Source of the DNA: Adiantum capillus-veneris
Taxonomy: Eukaryota > Streptophyta > Polypodiopsida > Polypodiales > Pteridaceae
Assembly: GCA_014529385.2 (NCBI GenBank)
Contig: CM043961.1
Coordinates: 11,266,478-11,330,477 of the forward strand
Direction of reading: 5' to 3'
Length of the DNA stretch: 64,000 nt
Shown here: piece after piece, positions 1 to 15,039 of the stretch
Layout: each line of letters begins with the position of its first letter
Position numbering within the stretch: the stretch's first letter is position 1
The notes under the pieces: model-generated
The model's database searches: none
Seen by the model: only the letters and a program-made list of their open reading frames with translations
Told to the model about the DNA's origin: nothing
Position numbers and translations under genes: made by a program

Positions 1-4325
<4,325 letters not shown>

Positions 4326-4501
4326 CTTAAATATCAACAGTAACTTGTGATTCCTGCCATTATCTGCACAATGGAGCGCAGCTGGAAGAATCATACGCCA
4401 AAAGTTCGAGATAACATTTGTCGGTTTGCAGCAAGATAGGCGTGGAGAGTCTTTCACCACATATTCAGGTCGGATCAGAGTAGAGGCAGCACGAGGGCCC
4501 A
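4326..4501 (-). other. Possible isolated host exon (doubtful)
   Basis: On the minus strand an open, non-repetitive frame of about 58 codons (reading WAPRAASTLIRPEYVVKDS at its start in one frame) lies between an AG acceptor-like site preceded by pyrimidines and a GTGAGC donor-like site. The composition, with Cys, Trp and Pro residues, is unlike the repeats around it. I do not recognise the protein and found no second exon. It may equally be a chance frame or a fragment of an old transposon. Confidence 0.2.
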
Positions 4502-4696
4502 CTCAGTTTTGCAAGACTTCAATGTAAGAGGGTAAAGGAATGCCACTAGTCAAGCTTAGTAGGTAGCATTTATGTCCCTTAACTCCTATTTGGACTATTG
4601 TCAAGAGAAAAAACTTTTCAAAGGATAGTGTCAAATGTAGAGCGTGTCCTTTTTAGTGTTAGTGGTATGAAGAAATCCAAAAATAAGTAAGACAAA

Positions 4697-4700
<4 letters not shown>

Positions 4701-4766
<66 letters not shown>
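4701..4766. repeat. (GA)33 microsatellite
   Basis: A perfect 66-bp GA array, followed by AT-rich unique sequence. Confidence 0.97.
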
Positions 4767-4770
<4 letters not shown>

Positions 4771-4841
4771 TTCTTGCATGAATTTCATGTGTGAGTGACT
4801 ACATGAAAATCATGTGTGAGCGACGACATGCATTTGAGTCA

Positions 4842-5066
4842 AATTTGCATGGATTTCAGGCAAAATCTCACTAGTTCATATTGTTAAATAATTTATTATT
4901 AATGTATAGAATGTAACACTACCTTAGTTCCTTAATAGCACTCTCCATTTTCCAATTTGCATGGATTTCAGCCAAAATCTCACTAGAAGTTCGTATTGTT
5001 AAGTGATTTTATGAGTAATGTATATATTGTAACACTACCTTAGTTCCTTAATAGCACTTGCCATCT
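4842..5066. repeat. Tandem duplication, ~110-bp unit, two copies
   Basis: The unit starts AATTTGCATGGATTTCAG and ends with CCTTAGTTCCTTAATAGCAC. Copy one begins at 4842 and copy two at 4954. They differ by point changes and small indels, so the duplication is not recent. No coding potential is seen. Confidence 0.85.
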
Positions 5067-5164
5067 AAAAATTGAATACCCAATATGTTTTGAAAACAAG
5101 GGAATCATCCTTGACCATTACTAAGATGAGATACTCAACAAGATATCATCACACATTGTCCAAA

Positions 5165-5290
5165 GGAGCTAGCGTGGACTGTCGTGACCCAGGTCATGGG
5201 TTCGAATGTGGCGAAGTGACTAGGATGGTGCTCACGAACGTTCTTTGTGTCATCGTGAGCGGGAATGCTTGTACTGCTACAAAAAATATA
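5165..5290 (+). mobile_element. SINE-like tRNA-derived unit (candidate)
   Basis: GGGTTCGAATG at 5198-5208 matches the core of a pol III B box, and GCTAGCGTGGAC at about 5168-5179 loosely fits an A box at the expected distance. The segment is more GC-rich than its surroundings and ends in CTACAAAAAATATA. I found no target-site duplication, so this is only a candidate. Confidence 0.3.
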
Positions 5291-5394
5291 TCATCACATA
5301 CTATGTGCTAACGAGAGGTTGGGCCCTTCACAAATCATAGCGTGTATAACTTCTACCCATGTATGCATCAACCAGGTTACAAACTTTGAGTGAT

Positions 5395-5546
5395 GTATAT
5401 CTACATACGAGGGATTTACAATGAATCACTAATGAACAACCAAATTATTCTCCATCTTGTAAACAATGAGCACCTATGTATATCTACACACTAATGAACA
5501 ACCAAATGATTCTAGATCTTGTAAACAATGAGCACCCACAATGAGC
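5395..5546. repeat. Imperfect tandem duplication, 60-80-bp unit
   Basis: TGTATATCTACA, then AATGAACAACCAAAT, then CTTGTAAACAATGAGCACC occurs twice in direct order, near 5395-5474 and 5476-5536. Copy one carries about 20 extra bases. A third partial ACAATGAGCACCC follows. Confidence 0.75.
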
Positions 5547-5739
5547 ACCCATCTCATAGCTCTATGTACGACTATATTTTTTATGTGCTATGAGATACTG
5601 GATCCGAGAACCTCATGACGACTGATTTGGTAAGCTCAAAGACTGAGGCTAGGAAGATACGAAGGGAGGAGGACAATAGGAAAAACACTACGAAGGAAGA
5701 GTTTATCAAGGTGGAGAAGTTTATACCCCTATCTCAATG

Positions 5740-6117
5740 ATGAATGATAATGCTATCCAATCATGGAATGTAAAGGGCTTGAAAACCCAAAAGAAGAACG
5801 CCCTATTCTGGGAGGAAGTTAAAAAAGGTAAGGAAGTTAGTTGTTGGGCAATCTAGGAGCATCATCTAGATGCCTTCAGCAAAAGAAAGCAAGCAATGGG
5901 GAAGAAGTTGAGTTTCTATGGAGAGGGAGTTGACCGGTATAGCGAAATCCACACTATTGTGGACAAGGACCTTGAGCTTAAGGTGGTCTTAAATCAACCC
6001 TCTGGGAGAGCTCTAGGAGTGAATGTCAAGCGGTCAGATAATCCAGTTACCATTATTAACATGAACCATACTTGTCAAGGTAATGCCTCCCAGTTGACGG
6101 CTTCTCCCTCATCCTGA
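5740..6117 (+). pseudogene. LINE endonuclease relic
   Basis: The plus frame reads SWNVKGLKTQKKNALFWEEV, which fits the start of the apurinic-like endonuclease domain of plant L1-type LINEs (usual form SWNVRGLN). It continues with VSCWAI and EHHLDAFSKRKQ, the place where these enzymes carry a QE(T/H)HL catalytic segment, then a GGV-like stretch. The frame is kept from about 5752 to 6117 except for one in-frame TAG at about 5854-5856 in the QEHHL region. Only about the first 120 residues of the domain are present, with no reverse transcriptase downstream. The fragment stops against the minus-strand CACTA relic. The endonuclease would have nicked target DNA for target-primed reverse transcription. 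Confidence 0.5.
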
Positions 6118-6119
6118 AG

Positions 6120-7054
6120 CTGGCACATAAGAGTTGGCAATCCATGTTTGTATCCATACTTTTCTTCTTGACGTTTTGGAGGATGCTTCATGGCAAGTTC
6201 CTGTTAGATAAACACTTAATCATAAGATAGGTACTATATAAAATTATGCACATATGCTATTTAAATAGTGTATGACACTTACAAACTCATGCCAAAGAGT
6301 ATCCTAGCCTCCACTCCCAAGATGTGATGATCCAACAAACTCTAGACATACTCTAGTTGCATCTCTTTGCTACTGGAACATGATGGTCCTCTACCTCTAG
6401 TGCAATTCTCACCCACTCCTCTACATCCAACCATGTCAATTTTGGTTCATTGTTCTTGTACCAATCTCTTGCCTCTGATTGACGATGTGACATCGTTGCA
6501 ATCACCACGCTCATTATCCAATCATTGGATACTAGATCATACCCTTCTGTCAGCCTATACTCTTTGTGAATGGACTTAATAATGTAATTATTTCTCTCCT
6601 AATCTTGAGCATCCCAATGCTCCATACAGAGTTTTCAAACCCTCTGCCGCATGGTCTTCCCAACCCTATCCATAATAAGTTTCCCATTCCTAGTCTTGTA
6701 CACCTTGTTAGGATCATGCTCATATGATCCCCAAGGTGTGCGTGGTGTGCTACGTGATGTATTCCCTAATGACGAGAGAGGTGGATGCTCTCTTGGTGGT
6801 GTGGATGCATCAATAGAACCACTATCGCAATAGCCACCACCAGATGAACTCCCACGTGGACGAGTTTTGCACCGTCTCGAAGAAGAACGAGAGAAGGTAG
6901 TTTCCGGTGTAGCATGTCCCATTGGTGTAACAAGCTCAGTCATCGTAGGTGTGTTACCACTTATCTGTGTAACTGGCACACTCATCGTAGGTGTCAAAGA
7001 AACTGTATATGGTCTGGAAGGACCAGCTCTCCAGATGTATGTGTTAATGTGCAC
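6120..7054 (-). pseudogene. CACTA second ORF (Transposase_24-like)
   Basis: The N-terminal half (7054 to about 6638) is rich in Ser, Thr and Pro and ends RNGKLIMDRVGKTMRQRV. Further down, reading toward lower coordinates, come WIMSVVIATMSHRQSEARDW and a WLDVEEWVRIALE segment, which recall the SEKNKANR region of the second gene of En/Spm elements. A plausible 82-bp intron on the minus strand (6282 to 6201) begins GTAAGT and ends CTAACAG; the next exon reads QELAMKHPPKRQEEKYGYK. Stops and frame shifts lie between the segments, for instance a TAG near 6340. In the family this gene encodes a DNA-binding or accessory protein that acts with the transposase in the nucleus. Family assignment is by position and general character. 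Confidence 0.5.
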
Positions 7055-7407
7055 TGCTCAGAGGAAAATTGTGAAAAAAATGTGGTCATCTGCTCAGGTG
7101 ACATGCCGGTTGGAGTAACAAAAATTAAAGCTCAGAGAGTATGGCTCCTCATCATCAGCCATGGCTACAAAAACTAATTTGAAAACAAATATACAACACA
7201 TTAATTCACTTAATCATAAATGAGCAACTTAAGCAATGCAAATATCTATTAAAGAATATGTAACACAAAGCAATATGTATTCACTGTTGGACAATAATTA
7301 AATTCCACCAATCATAAGTAAACATTACAAGAGAGTTCTTAACAAAAATCACTAGTCAATCTCTCACCTTCTATGAGAGTTGATGCACCAAAGATATCTA
7401 TCTCAAA

Positions 7408-8904
7408 TTAAACTTCTGCGTCCTCATCATCAAACTTCGCTTCTACATCCATCTGTGGATCCATCTCAATATCTGATTGCTCATCTCCAGGTTTATGCAT
7501 CTGATCACCAAGGGCACCAACTTCAAGCTCGATATCCTCATCCATATCATCCGCAATCTGTGCACATGCTCATGTGTCTCTTCGTCCTCAACCTCCAATC
7601 CTTCACACACTTGTTTGTTCCGTGGAGCAACTTGGACAACAAAGAGCTAGTGCAATTTAGTCAGATCATTGCATCTTATTCATTCCATAGTGGATCTATG
7701 ATAAACACAACCTATTCACAATGTTGTGGAAGCACAATTGTAGCCCGATCTTATGTCCACACCCACCTAGAGTTCACTTGAATTAGTCCCCTCTTATCTT
7801 TGCACACAATTGCATTGGGACCACTAGTAACAACCTTGAACCACTTCACATCAAAAATAAAAATATAAAACTTTCTAAAGCTAATTTTCAAGGTGTCTTG
7901 GATGTAGCCAAAGTTTTTAAGCTGGCCAATTTGTGTGTTGTCATCCTTGACACTACTCCAAATTTTTTGGATAAAGCTTGCCCTAACACCACTATCAAAG
8001 TTGGCCCTTTGTTCGTCTATTTGTTGCACTCTAAAGTGTCGCGCATGTGATCACAATACTCCGTGTTTGTGATATTGCAAGCACATAAAACAATATCACA
8101 CTTACTATCATGTGCATTGAAATAAGAAGCAGTGAAAATATTTACATGCCAATCGCAACCCCTCAACATCTCCTTTGCTTCCTCAATATTCAGTAATCCG
8201 TTTCATTTTGCCTCTAAAACTATTGCATCTAGCCAGCATCTAGCAGGAAAGTTTGGCAGTTTTTGAAGATGACCTAAAAAGGGAAGGTTTTTAGTGACAA
8301 GATTGTGCTTGGACTGAAAGCAATCACCCAAATATTGATGTTTTTCCTCCTCATATTTTTGAATCCACTTTTGCATGACTTTTGAGTTGAGAAGATAAAA
8401 TCTTAACCTTTTCACGCATTTTGACATCCATTCCTGCCTTGCCCCTATGGCTCCTTCCCAGTTACCTTGGCGTTTGTCTCAGCAGTCTATATTTGGGGCA
8501 TCTCTGGGTCAATTAAATGCAAAAACTCACTGATAAAAATAAGAGACTCCTATATGAGCCTTCCTTTGGCTATGCTATCCTTAGGGCAAACCCTTTGATG
8601 AACAAATTCTTTTAAAGTCTTCATGAATCTCTTCAAGAAGAACATCCCCTGATAATGGACAGTCCCAAAAATTGCAACTTCATCAACCACATGCACAAGT
8701 AAATGCATTTGGATAGTAAGGATGTTTGCTAGAAAATACTCCTTCACCATACACATAGTCTCTAAAGCATTTAAGCGAGTTGCATTTATATTGTCTTTTC
8801 TTATCTCGTTTGATGAGATCCAAATGCACTAACTCACTAATCCTATGAATTGTATTTCTAATATCATTTGTGAGACAATTTTTTATGGCAATTGATAAGA
8901 ACAA
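7408..8904 (-). pseudogene. CACTA transposase C-terminal half (DUF4218 and DUF4216)
   Basis: Reading leftward: 8904-8683 carries IAIKNCLTNDIRNTIHRISE, like the segment before DUF4218. 8756-8550 reads MHLLVHVVDEVAIFGTVHYQ and GMFFLKRFMKTLKEFVHQ, the typical DUF4218 core (LPVHLANEA, PVQYRWMYP, LKxYVRN in relatives), then PKDSIAKG. 8029-7751 carries FGYIQDTLKISFRKFYIFIF and DVKWFKV, a DUF4216 pattern, followed by LPQHCE and VVFIIDPLWNE. An acidic tail ends FDDEDAEV and a stop at 7408-7410. In the family this protein binds and cuts element ends. The catalytic Transposase_21 region is not present, and several frame breaks make it a pseudogene. Confidence 0.7.
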
Positions 8905-9079
8905 TAAAAAAATATGCCAAATGTGAGACCTAAGACTACTAAGATTGGCATCTCTAGTAAAAGCTAATTTTCAAACATCGCATGGACCCAGTAGGAGTCT
9001 TGAATGAAGATATGGTATTATCCACTTACTGCTCCTCGCATTACTTAAAAGCCATTGAGCTTTTTGATGGGTTAACGGA

Positions 9080-9422
9080 TGAGGAAGCATACTCCCTAAT
9101 CACTGATGATTAGCATTAGGCTATGGAGGGTGAAGCCTTAGCTTAACCATGGTGTTACGGTTAGGATTAGAGAGATGGAGATTAGGGTTAGGGTTAGGGT
9201 TACACCAACAGAAAGTGCATATAGAGAGAGTATAGACACAATGATAAGAGTCAAAGTGCAATTGTTTGATTAGAAAGTAGCTTCTATATAGGCTTGGTGC
9301 TTTACAATCATTGGCTAGAGAGGTTGCACCCTCTTGCTATTGGACCATGTCATCATCTATCCTTTCCTAGGTGGTTAGAGGGCTTACCTATAGTGGTGTC
9401 ACAAGTTGGGCTTACCCTAACA
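9080..9422. repeat. Direct repeat, left copy (LTR-like)
   Basis: 343 bp, similar along its whole length to 11190-11524. It contains a near-palindrome CTAATCACTGATGATTAG and a run of about three TTAGGG units at 9182-9202. Confidence 0.75.
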
Positions 9423-9537
9423 TATGTTCCCTTAAGCCAAACTTGTGGTTTGCAAAGCTTTCATGTGCTCATGTGTAGATGGGCATTATTTTGGTGAGTC
9501 AAATGTAGCACCCAATATATAAAAGCGTCCTCCTTTG

Positions 9538-9625
9538 AGAATTGTCAACTGGGTGTAAGACCAAAGTCACAACATTCTTCCCACTAAGAATTGTCAACTG
9601 GGTGTAGGATCAAAGTGTGCACCTC
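9538..9625. repeat. 51-bp tandem duplication
   Basis: AGAATTGTCAACTGGGTGTA followed by GACCAAAGT or GATCAAAGT occurs at about 9538 and again at about 9589. Confidence 0.75.
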
Positions 9626-11189
9626 CCTAGAGATTTGTAGGCAACTAGGTGGTAGGTCAAAATTCAAATGTGGTGCTTTCAAATGGTTTTGTGTGTGTGG
9701 CCTAAAGCTAGATGTGTTATTGATGCCATCTTCAAATTTGCAAAATTGTTTGTCAAATGTTGCTTCATCTTCATTGTGTCATTGTTGTTGTTTGTTGTTG
9801 TCGTTTTCTTCATGTCATTGTGGTCTTCTTCCTTCTGATCTTCAGTGATATGTCGATATTGTGCATGTTCATTTGGTCCAAGTTGTGTTGAGGATACGGC
9901 CTTCTTGGTCAATCATGTAAAGCACACATACATAGCAAATGTGGTGTGCATCTTGTGTGTGCTCATGTTAATGAGCTGTCTTATCGTATACATGATGTAT
10001 AGGCAGTGTCTAAAACGTGTGATTTTGTGCATGGTGCTATAGGTCACAAATATAGCATACATTTCAATTATGACATTTCTTTCCATGAGTGCAAATTCAC
10101 GCCTCTCAAACTCTAATGAGCTCTACAAAGAATGCATAAACTTCCTCAAATTACATGATAAGCCATGACTAGAAAATTCAAGGCTTCTTTGTGCACATGC
10201 TCGTTGTGGGAGTCCACCCTTCGGAGGGCTTTTGTGGGAAGGGCATCTAGGGCTTTCTACGTTTTGGAGCTCATGAGCAGTGGGTAGCGTGCAGGCGGGG
10301 TGACATAGAAGTTGGGCATCAGGTTCTACGGCCGAGGGTGAGCAGGTGTTGATGCCAATAACCAATTGTGATGGTGTTGACGAACTATAGAGGGTACAAT
10401 TGCAATAGGTGGTTGTAAAGATGATGAGTGTTGTCGGCAAGCTTAGACAAATGTTTGCGAAGCTATAGTAGACATGGTAGTAGTGCAAGGTTGACACAGG
10501 TTGGGCGAGATCAAGAGTAGTCTGCTTTGGGTGTGCTAATAGTGCAAGTGAATAAACTCCATGGATTGAGGGTCATGGCCTACAGGTTAATGCAATGTTA
10601 CCAAATGGTGCTATTCATGGATCTGAACTTGGCAATAAACTACAAGTGAAGTCCACCAAAAAATTGGCGGTTTCCTTGGCTTCTTTTGTGTGCCACTCTT
10701 TTGGTCAACTCCTATATTTAGGAGGTTCTTCACACGGGTTTGGCAAGTAAATTATGCACACACAAACACACACACACACACACCTATTCTTAGTGTGTGT
10801 ATTCACACCCAAGTTTAGGGTCTATCTACCAAGTTCTTGCAGAGAATTGAGTGCAAACATTAAGAGATTTTTGCAGCAATTAACTCCCAATCCTTGAGCT
10901 ACAACGAGCATAGATGGAATCAAACGAAACCTTTGGATAAGCACTTGCTCTACACACTCACAATGCAATGAATTGCGGCTTGAGAAGAAAGCTAATTGTG
11001 AAGCAAAAACACTAAATGAAAATACAATAAACTACACACACACACCAATTGCAATGCAAAATGCATATTACAATTTCCTTGCCTAATCACCAAAAGGTAG
11101 TGGAGCATGATCATGCCCAAGTGGTGATTAGAGTATAGGATTATTATTAATCGACAACGCTAATGAAAATAGAGATCAACGCACCTGGA

Positions 11190-11524
11190 TGCAGAAGCGT
11201 ACTCCCTAATCATCGATGATTAGTGTTAGGCTATGGAGGGTGAAGCCTTAGCTTAACCATGGTGTTAGGGTTAAAATTACAGAGATGGAGATAAGGGTTA
11301 GGGTTACACCAAGAGCAAGTGCATAGAGAGAGAGAGAGTATAGATACAATGAGTCAAAGTGCAATTGTTTGATTAGAAAGTAGCCTCTATATAGGCTTGG
11401 TGCTTTACAATCATTGGCTAGAGAGGTTGCACCCTCTTGCTATTGGACCATGTCATCATCTATCCTTTCCTAGGTGGCTAGAGGCTTTTCCATAGTGGTG
11501 TCACAAGTTGGGCTTACCCTAACA
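11190..11524. repeat. Direct repeat, right copy (LTR-like)
   Basis: 335 bp. It contains a perfect 18-bp palindrome, CTAATCATCGATGATTAG, at 11206-11223 where the left copy has one mismatch. It has fewer TTAGGG units than the left copy. Confidence 0.75.
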
Positions 11525-11556
11525 CTTTTGGAATAGAAAACTTTCCATTGGGTTTA

Positions 11557-12432
11557 TTTCATAAAATATAATAACTAACTTTGCCAAATGATTTTTCATA
11601 TTAAACGGATCTTTTAAAAAGGGAACAAGAGTTAGGATATAAATATGTGCTTCTAGACCTATCTCAACCAGGGGCCCAAAAGGAGAAATGGTTGCATCTC
11701 AATAGGGGTCCAAAAGGAGATGGTCTACCAAAGAGCAACGTGCAATAAGTGCTTCTAAATTTACCTCAGCAAAGGACCAAGAGGAGACATGGCTACATCT
11801 CAATAGGGGTCCAAAAGGAGGTAGTCTACCAAAGAGCAACGTGCACCTAATGGAGCTTAAAATACCTTAGGGTTAGCTTCATTAAATACCTCCAAAAGTT
11901 AGTGTTAAAAAGTCCTTTAACCTTAGGCAAGCTAAACCTTGAGGTGGGAATGCTAACTAAAGTGCCTAAAGTGTTTGTGGGAAACTTTCCCAAGCTTGAG
12001 GTGATTCTCTCATGCTTAAATGATTAAGATTCTTGAAGTGTTCAATTCAAAGATAAACTCTCAAGAGGCATAAACGGTTTTCATGCTTAAATGACTAAGG
12101 TTCTTAAAGTGTTCAATTCAAAGATAAACTCTCAAGAGGCATAAACGGTTTCCATGCTTAAAAGACTAGGTGGTTGAAGTTTCCAATCCAAACAAAATGA
12201 CTTGAGAAGAATAAAATACACATGTTAAGAGTTCCCTCATTTTGGGTCCTCATGATGTGCTTGAATCCTATTGCATAGGTAAAGGGGTCAATGAGATTTT
12301 AGATGCATTAAAATAGATAATTAAGTTCTTTCTCTCAAAGTGGAAAAAGAGGACATATGTCCAAATGAAATAATTAAAATAATACAAGAGAGAGAGAGAG
12401 AGGTGGACCGAGCATGAGACGGGGTATACTCT

Positions 12433-12483
<51 letters not shown>

Positions 12484-13174
12484 TCTCTCATTGTGTGGAG
12501 TGCAAAGTGCAAGAGCTCCATCTCCTTCTCCAAGCTTGTTGAGAAGTTGAGAGCCTACACCAACAATCTTGGCTATGGAATGCAAATCCAACCAAGAGCC
12601 ATACTTCAATGCTTAATCTTGCCATCTTCTTCATCTTCATTACTATGCTATTATGCTATGCTAAGCAAAAAGAGTGATGATAAGTGAGGAACTATTTCTT
12701 TCTCCTATGGATGATTCTTCTTCCTCTTCCCTACCCTAATTCCCCGCTAGCTCTCTCCACCTTCAAAGGCGTTTGAGGCCTTGGGACTGAGGTTTGGGAT
12801 AGTTAATGCTTTCTGCAAAGTTTATGTTATGCTCATGATGCATGAAGCTTTCCATCTTCATAGCATCACCAAGGTCACAAGGAACACAAAGATTGTATTG
12901 TACTAAGCCTCTGTTGATGGGAGAATCTATAATACAAACACCTTTTGGAGGGGGGACCGGCTCCAAGTAATTCCGGTCCTCAACTATTGTCATGTTCTCT
13001 AATACTCTCTCTCTTGCAAAAGTATTATTCATGCCAAGTTAATTAAGTACTATGTTCATGTTGCTACCATCAATTAAGTTCACCCTCTATGTTCTCAAAG
13101 TAATGTCATAAAAATGCTCACTCTAATTCTCTTAATTCCGCTATTCTCAAAGTTCATAGGCCATTCCCATTACA
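11557..13174 (+). repeat. 5' LTR of A1
   Basis: About 1.6 kb, aligned by eye with the LTR at 39762-41314. It ends CCCATTACA directly before the primer-binding site. Inside are a ~104-bp tandem duplication (about 11648-11852), three 71-bp direct repeats starting at 12012, 12083 and 12154, a short (GA)n at 12386-12402 and a (CA)n array at 12434-12480. Confidence 0.9.
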
Positions 13175-13175
13175 T

Positions 13176-13187
13176 TGGTGTCAGAGC
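13176..13187 (+). other. Primer-binding site of A1 (tRNA-iMet)
   Basis: TGGTGTCAGAGC, one base after the LTR end, is close to TGGTATCAGAGC, the complement of the 3' end of plant initiator methionine tRNA. Confidence 0.85.
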
Positions 13188-13546
13188 ATTTGATTCCTTT
13201 TTTCTTGCTTAAGAAGAGAGGTCCTTAAGTAGCCTATTAATGGTTGATTTTATTAAGTATATTAGGGTAAGTGGCACTGGGATCTATTATCGATTTTGTT
13301 GAGTCCACTATGTGGGATATGGTGCACACCTCGAGATTTTTGATCTTAATAATGGGGTCCTTTTAGACTTGCCTATGGCTTTACCATTATTGAGCCATAA
13401 GAAGTCCAAAAAGAGCTATCCCTTGGCAATTTTGCTATGCTAGACCCACCCTACTACTTTGTATAATTAACCAATTCGAGCAGTGGGTGTAGATGCTTAA
13501 GTGCTTATTTTCAAACGCTAAGAGGAGTAGTAACTAAGGTTTTGGA

Positions 13547-14940
13547 TTGCCAAAGGATACACTAAGTAAACACATAAGTATAATTAGCATGGATGACAAT
13601 AACCAAGAGAGTAGAATGAACATTGATAACCTTGATTTTGCACATGAAGGTGCTAATGATGATGCCCCCATGTTCATCAATTATCTTATTAGTAGGTTGC
13701 ATCAAGCTATGGGCAACCCTACTTTGCAAGCCGAAGTTACCCAACAACTTCATGCTTATGGGATTTCCCTTCCTCTCCAAGAGGAGAGAGAGGTTAGGAG
13801 GCCTCTTGATGAGACTTCTGAAAGAAGACTCTCTCCCATAAGGGAGGAGGATTCCAAAGAACAAGAAAGAAGCAAACCCCTAAGTTCCTTTGAAGATGTG
13901 GCTCCACGAAGACGGTCTAGACTGTCTCCAACTCCTCACATGAGGAAACAGTCAACACACAGTCCTTCTCCTCGTCATTCCAAAAGGAAAGAGAGGAAAC
14001 CAAGGAAGAAAAAGGCAAGAAAGAGGTCACCCTCTTCTCCTTCTTCTTTACCTTCCTCCTCTCCCGACAAAACCAATAGTATTCTCCTAGAGAATACAAG
14101 AGAGGAGGACATCACAAATCATACCCTGCATGGCGAAGATCACAAAAGATCAAGAAGTTCGAAGAGGGAGAAAAGAGTATCTTTTTTCTCACCTATGATG
14201 GCAGCTTTGGTGCCATCGATAAAGTATTGGCCTTCATCCAGTAATTTAATGTGGCCTTTGGAGACCAGTGCTTCACGGAGTCCTCCAAGCTACACCATGT
14301 AACTATGCACTTCCATAAATCTGCTCGTCAATGGTGGGCCAGCCTTCGTGAGAACAACAAAGCCCCAAAGACATGGAAAACTCTATGATTTTTCCTAATG
14401 AAGTATCTCCTTGCAAGCGATGCCAAGGACAAAGTGATCACCAAATGGCGAAGTTTGAAGCTACTCTTCAACAAGTCTATCCACAAATATGTAGACAAGT
14501 TGTGGGATTTACGTCTCAACGCTAGAGTCTTTCAAAGGATAGAGTTCTCCAAGCAAATGCAACAATTTTGTGTGGGATTACCGTGCGGGTTTACCCAAAG
14601 AAGTGGCCAAGTATGTCAACTCACAACGGCCTAGCACTATCACCGAAGTCATCCACCACACTATGGTTGCTTCAAGGATCAATTTCCAACAAGGGGTGAG
14701 AAGAAATTTCAAGCTTATGGAAAACAAGGATCGATATAAAGCTAAAGGGAAGAGCAATGCTCAAATCTCTTCCCAAGGCAACACCAACACCAACAACAAC
14801 AAGACCAAGAAGAAAGGAGCTTACAAAGGTAAAAATAAGCTCTCTCCTAAAGAATTAGAGGCCTTTCATAAAAAGACCATAAATGCTTTAAGTGTGGGGA
14901 GCAAGGACATGGTTATCGTTCTTGCACCAAAAGAAATGTA
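13547..14940 (+). pseudogene. A1 gag region (fossil)
   Basis: The first part carries an acidic-to-polar N-terminus with FINYLISRLHQAMGNP and YGISLPLQEEREVRRPLDET, then a long Arg/Ser/Lys-rich stretch of the kind often found in gag linkers. Farther on come a retrotransposon-gag-like part (about 14310-14700) and a Lys/Asn-rich region just before the protease. Gag forms the particle core in the cytoplasm. The same residues recur in copy A2, which confirms that this is the true coding frame of the family. It is broken in several places. Confidence 0.8.
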
Positions 14941-15039
14941 CTCAATAACACTCCTAGAGCTTCCATGGTTGAAGCTCCAAAAGAGGATACTCATTGCAAA
15001 GGCTCATACCTCTCCTATGCTTGGGGAAAAGTAAGGGAG

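Larger units (their letters stand above)
6120..8904 (-). mobile_element. Decayed CACTA (En/Spm) DNA transposon, two-gene core
   Basis: Two minus-strand gene relics lie in the order typical of plant CACTA elements: a transposase with DUF4218- and DUF4216-like parts, then a second gene like the Transposase_24 type. I could not find CACTA terminal inverted repeats or a 3-bp target duplication, so the outer limits are unknown. The element must once have been several kilobases longer, because the catalytic N-terminal transposase core is missing on the right. Confidence 0.7.
9080..11524. mobile_element. Unit with terminal direct repeats (TRIM- or LARD-like candidate)
   Basis: Two ~340-bp direct repeats bound a 1.77-kb interior with no protein domain. 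The repeats can be read TG...CA on the plus strand (start TGAGGAAGC or TGCAGAAGC, end CCTAACA). On the minus strand they start TGTTAGGGTAAGCCC, which also suits an LTR. The interior (9423-11189) contains a 51-bp tandem duplication, a short (CA)n run near 10770 and otherwise AT-rich sequence. I found no matching 5-bp target duplication and no convincing primer-binding site, so a plain segmental duplication remains possible. Confidence 0.4.

Noticed and set aside
7380-7781. 133-codon plus-strand frame
   Set aside because: It lies antisense to the C-terminal part of the CACTA transposase, which explains the open frame.
9591-10042. Plus-strand frames in the interior of the direct-repeat unit
   Set aside because: Cys- and Leu-rich low-information frames without a domain; overlapping frames exist on the other strand.
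13547-14302. SR-type splicing factor gene (Arg/Ser-rich frame)
   Set aside because: The same frame occurs in copy A2 directly after an LTR and primer site, so it is the gag of the chromovirus.
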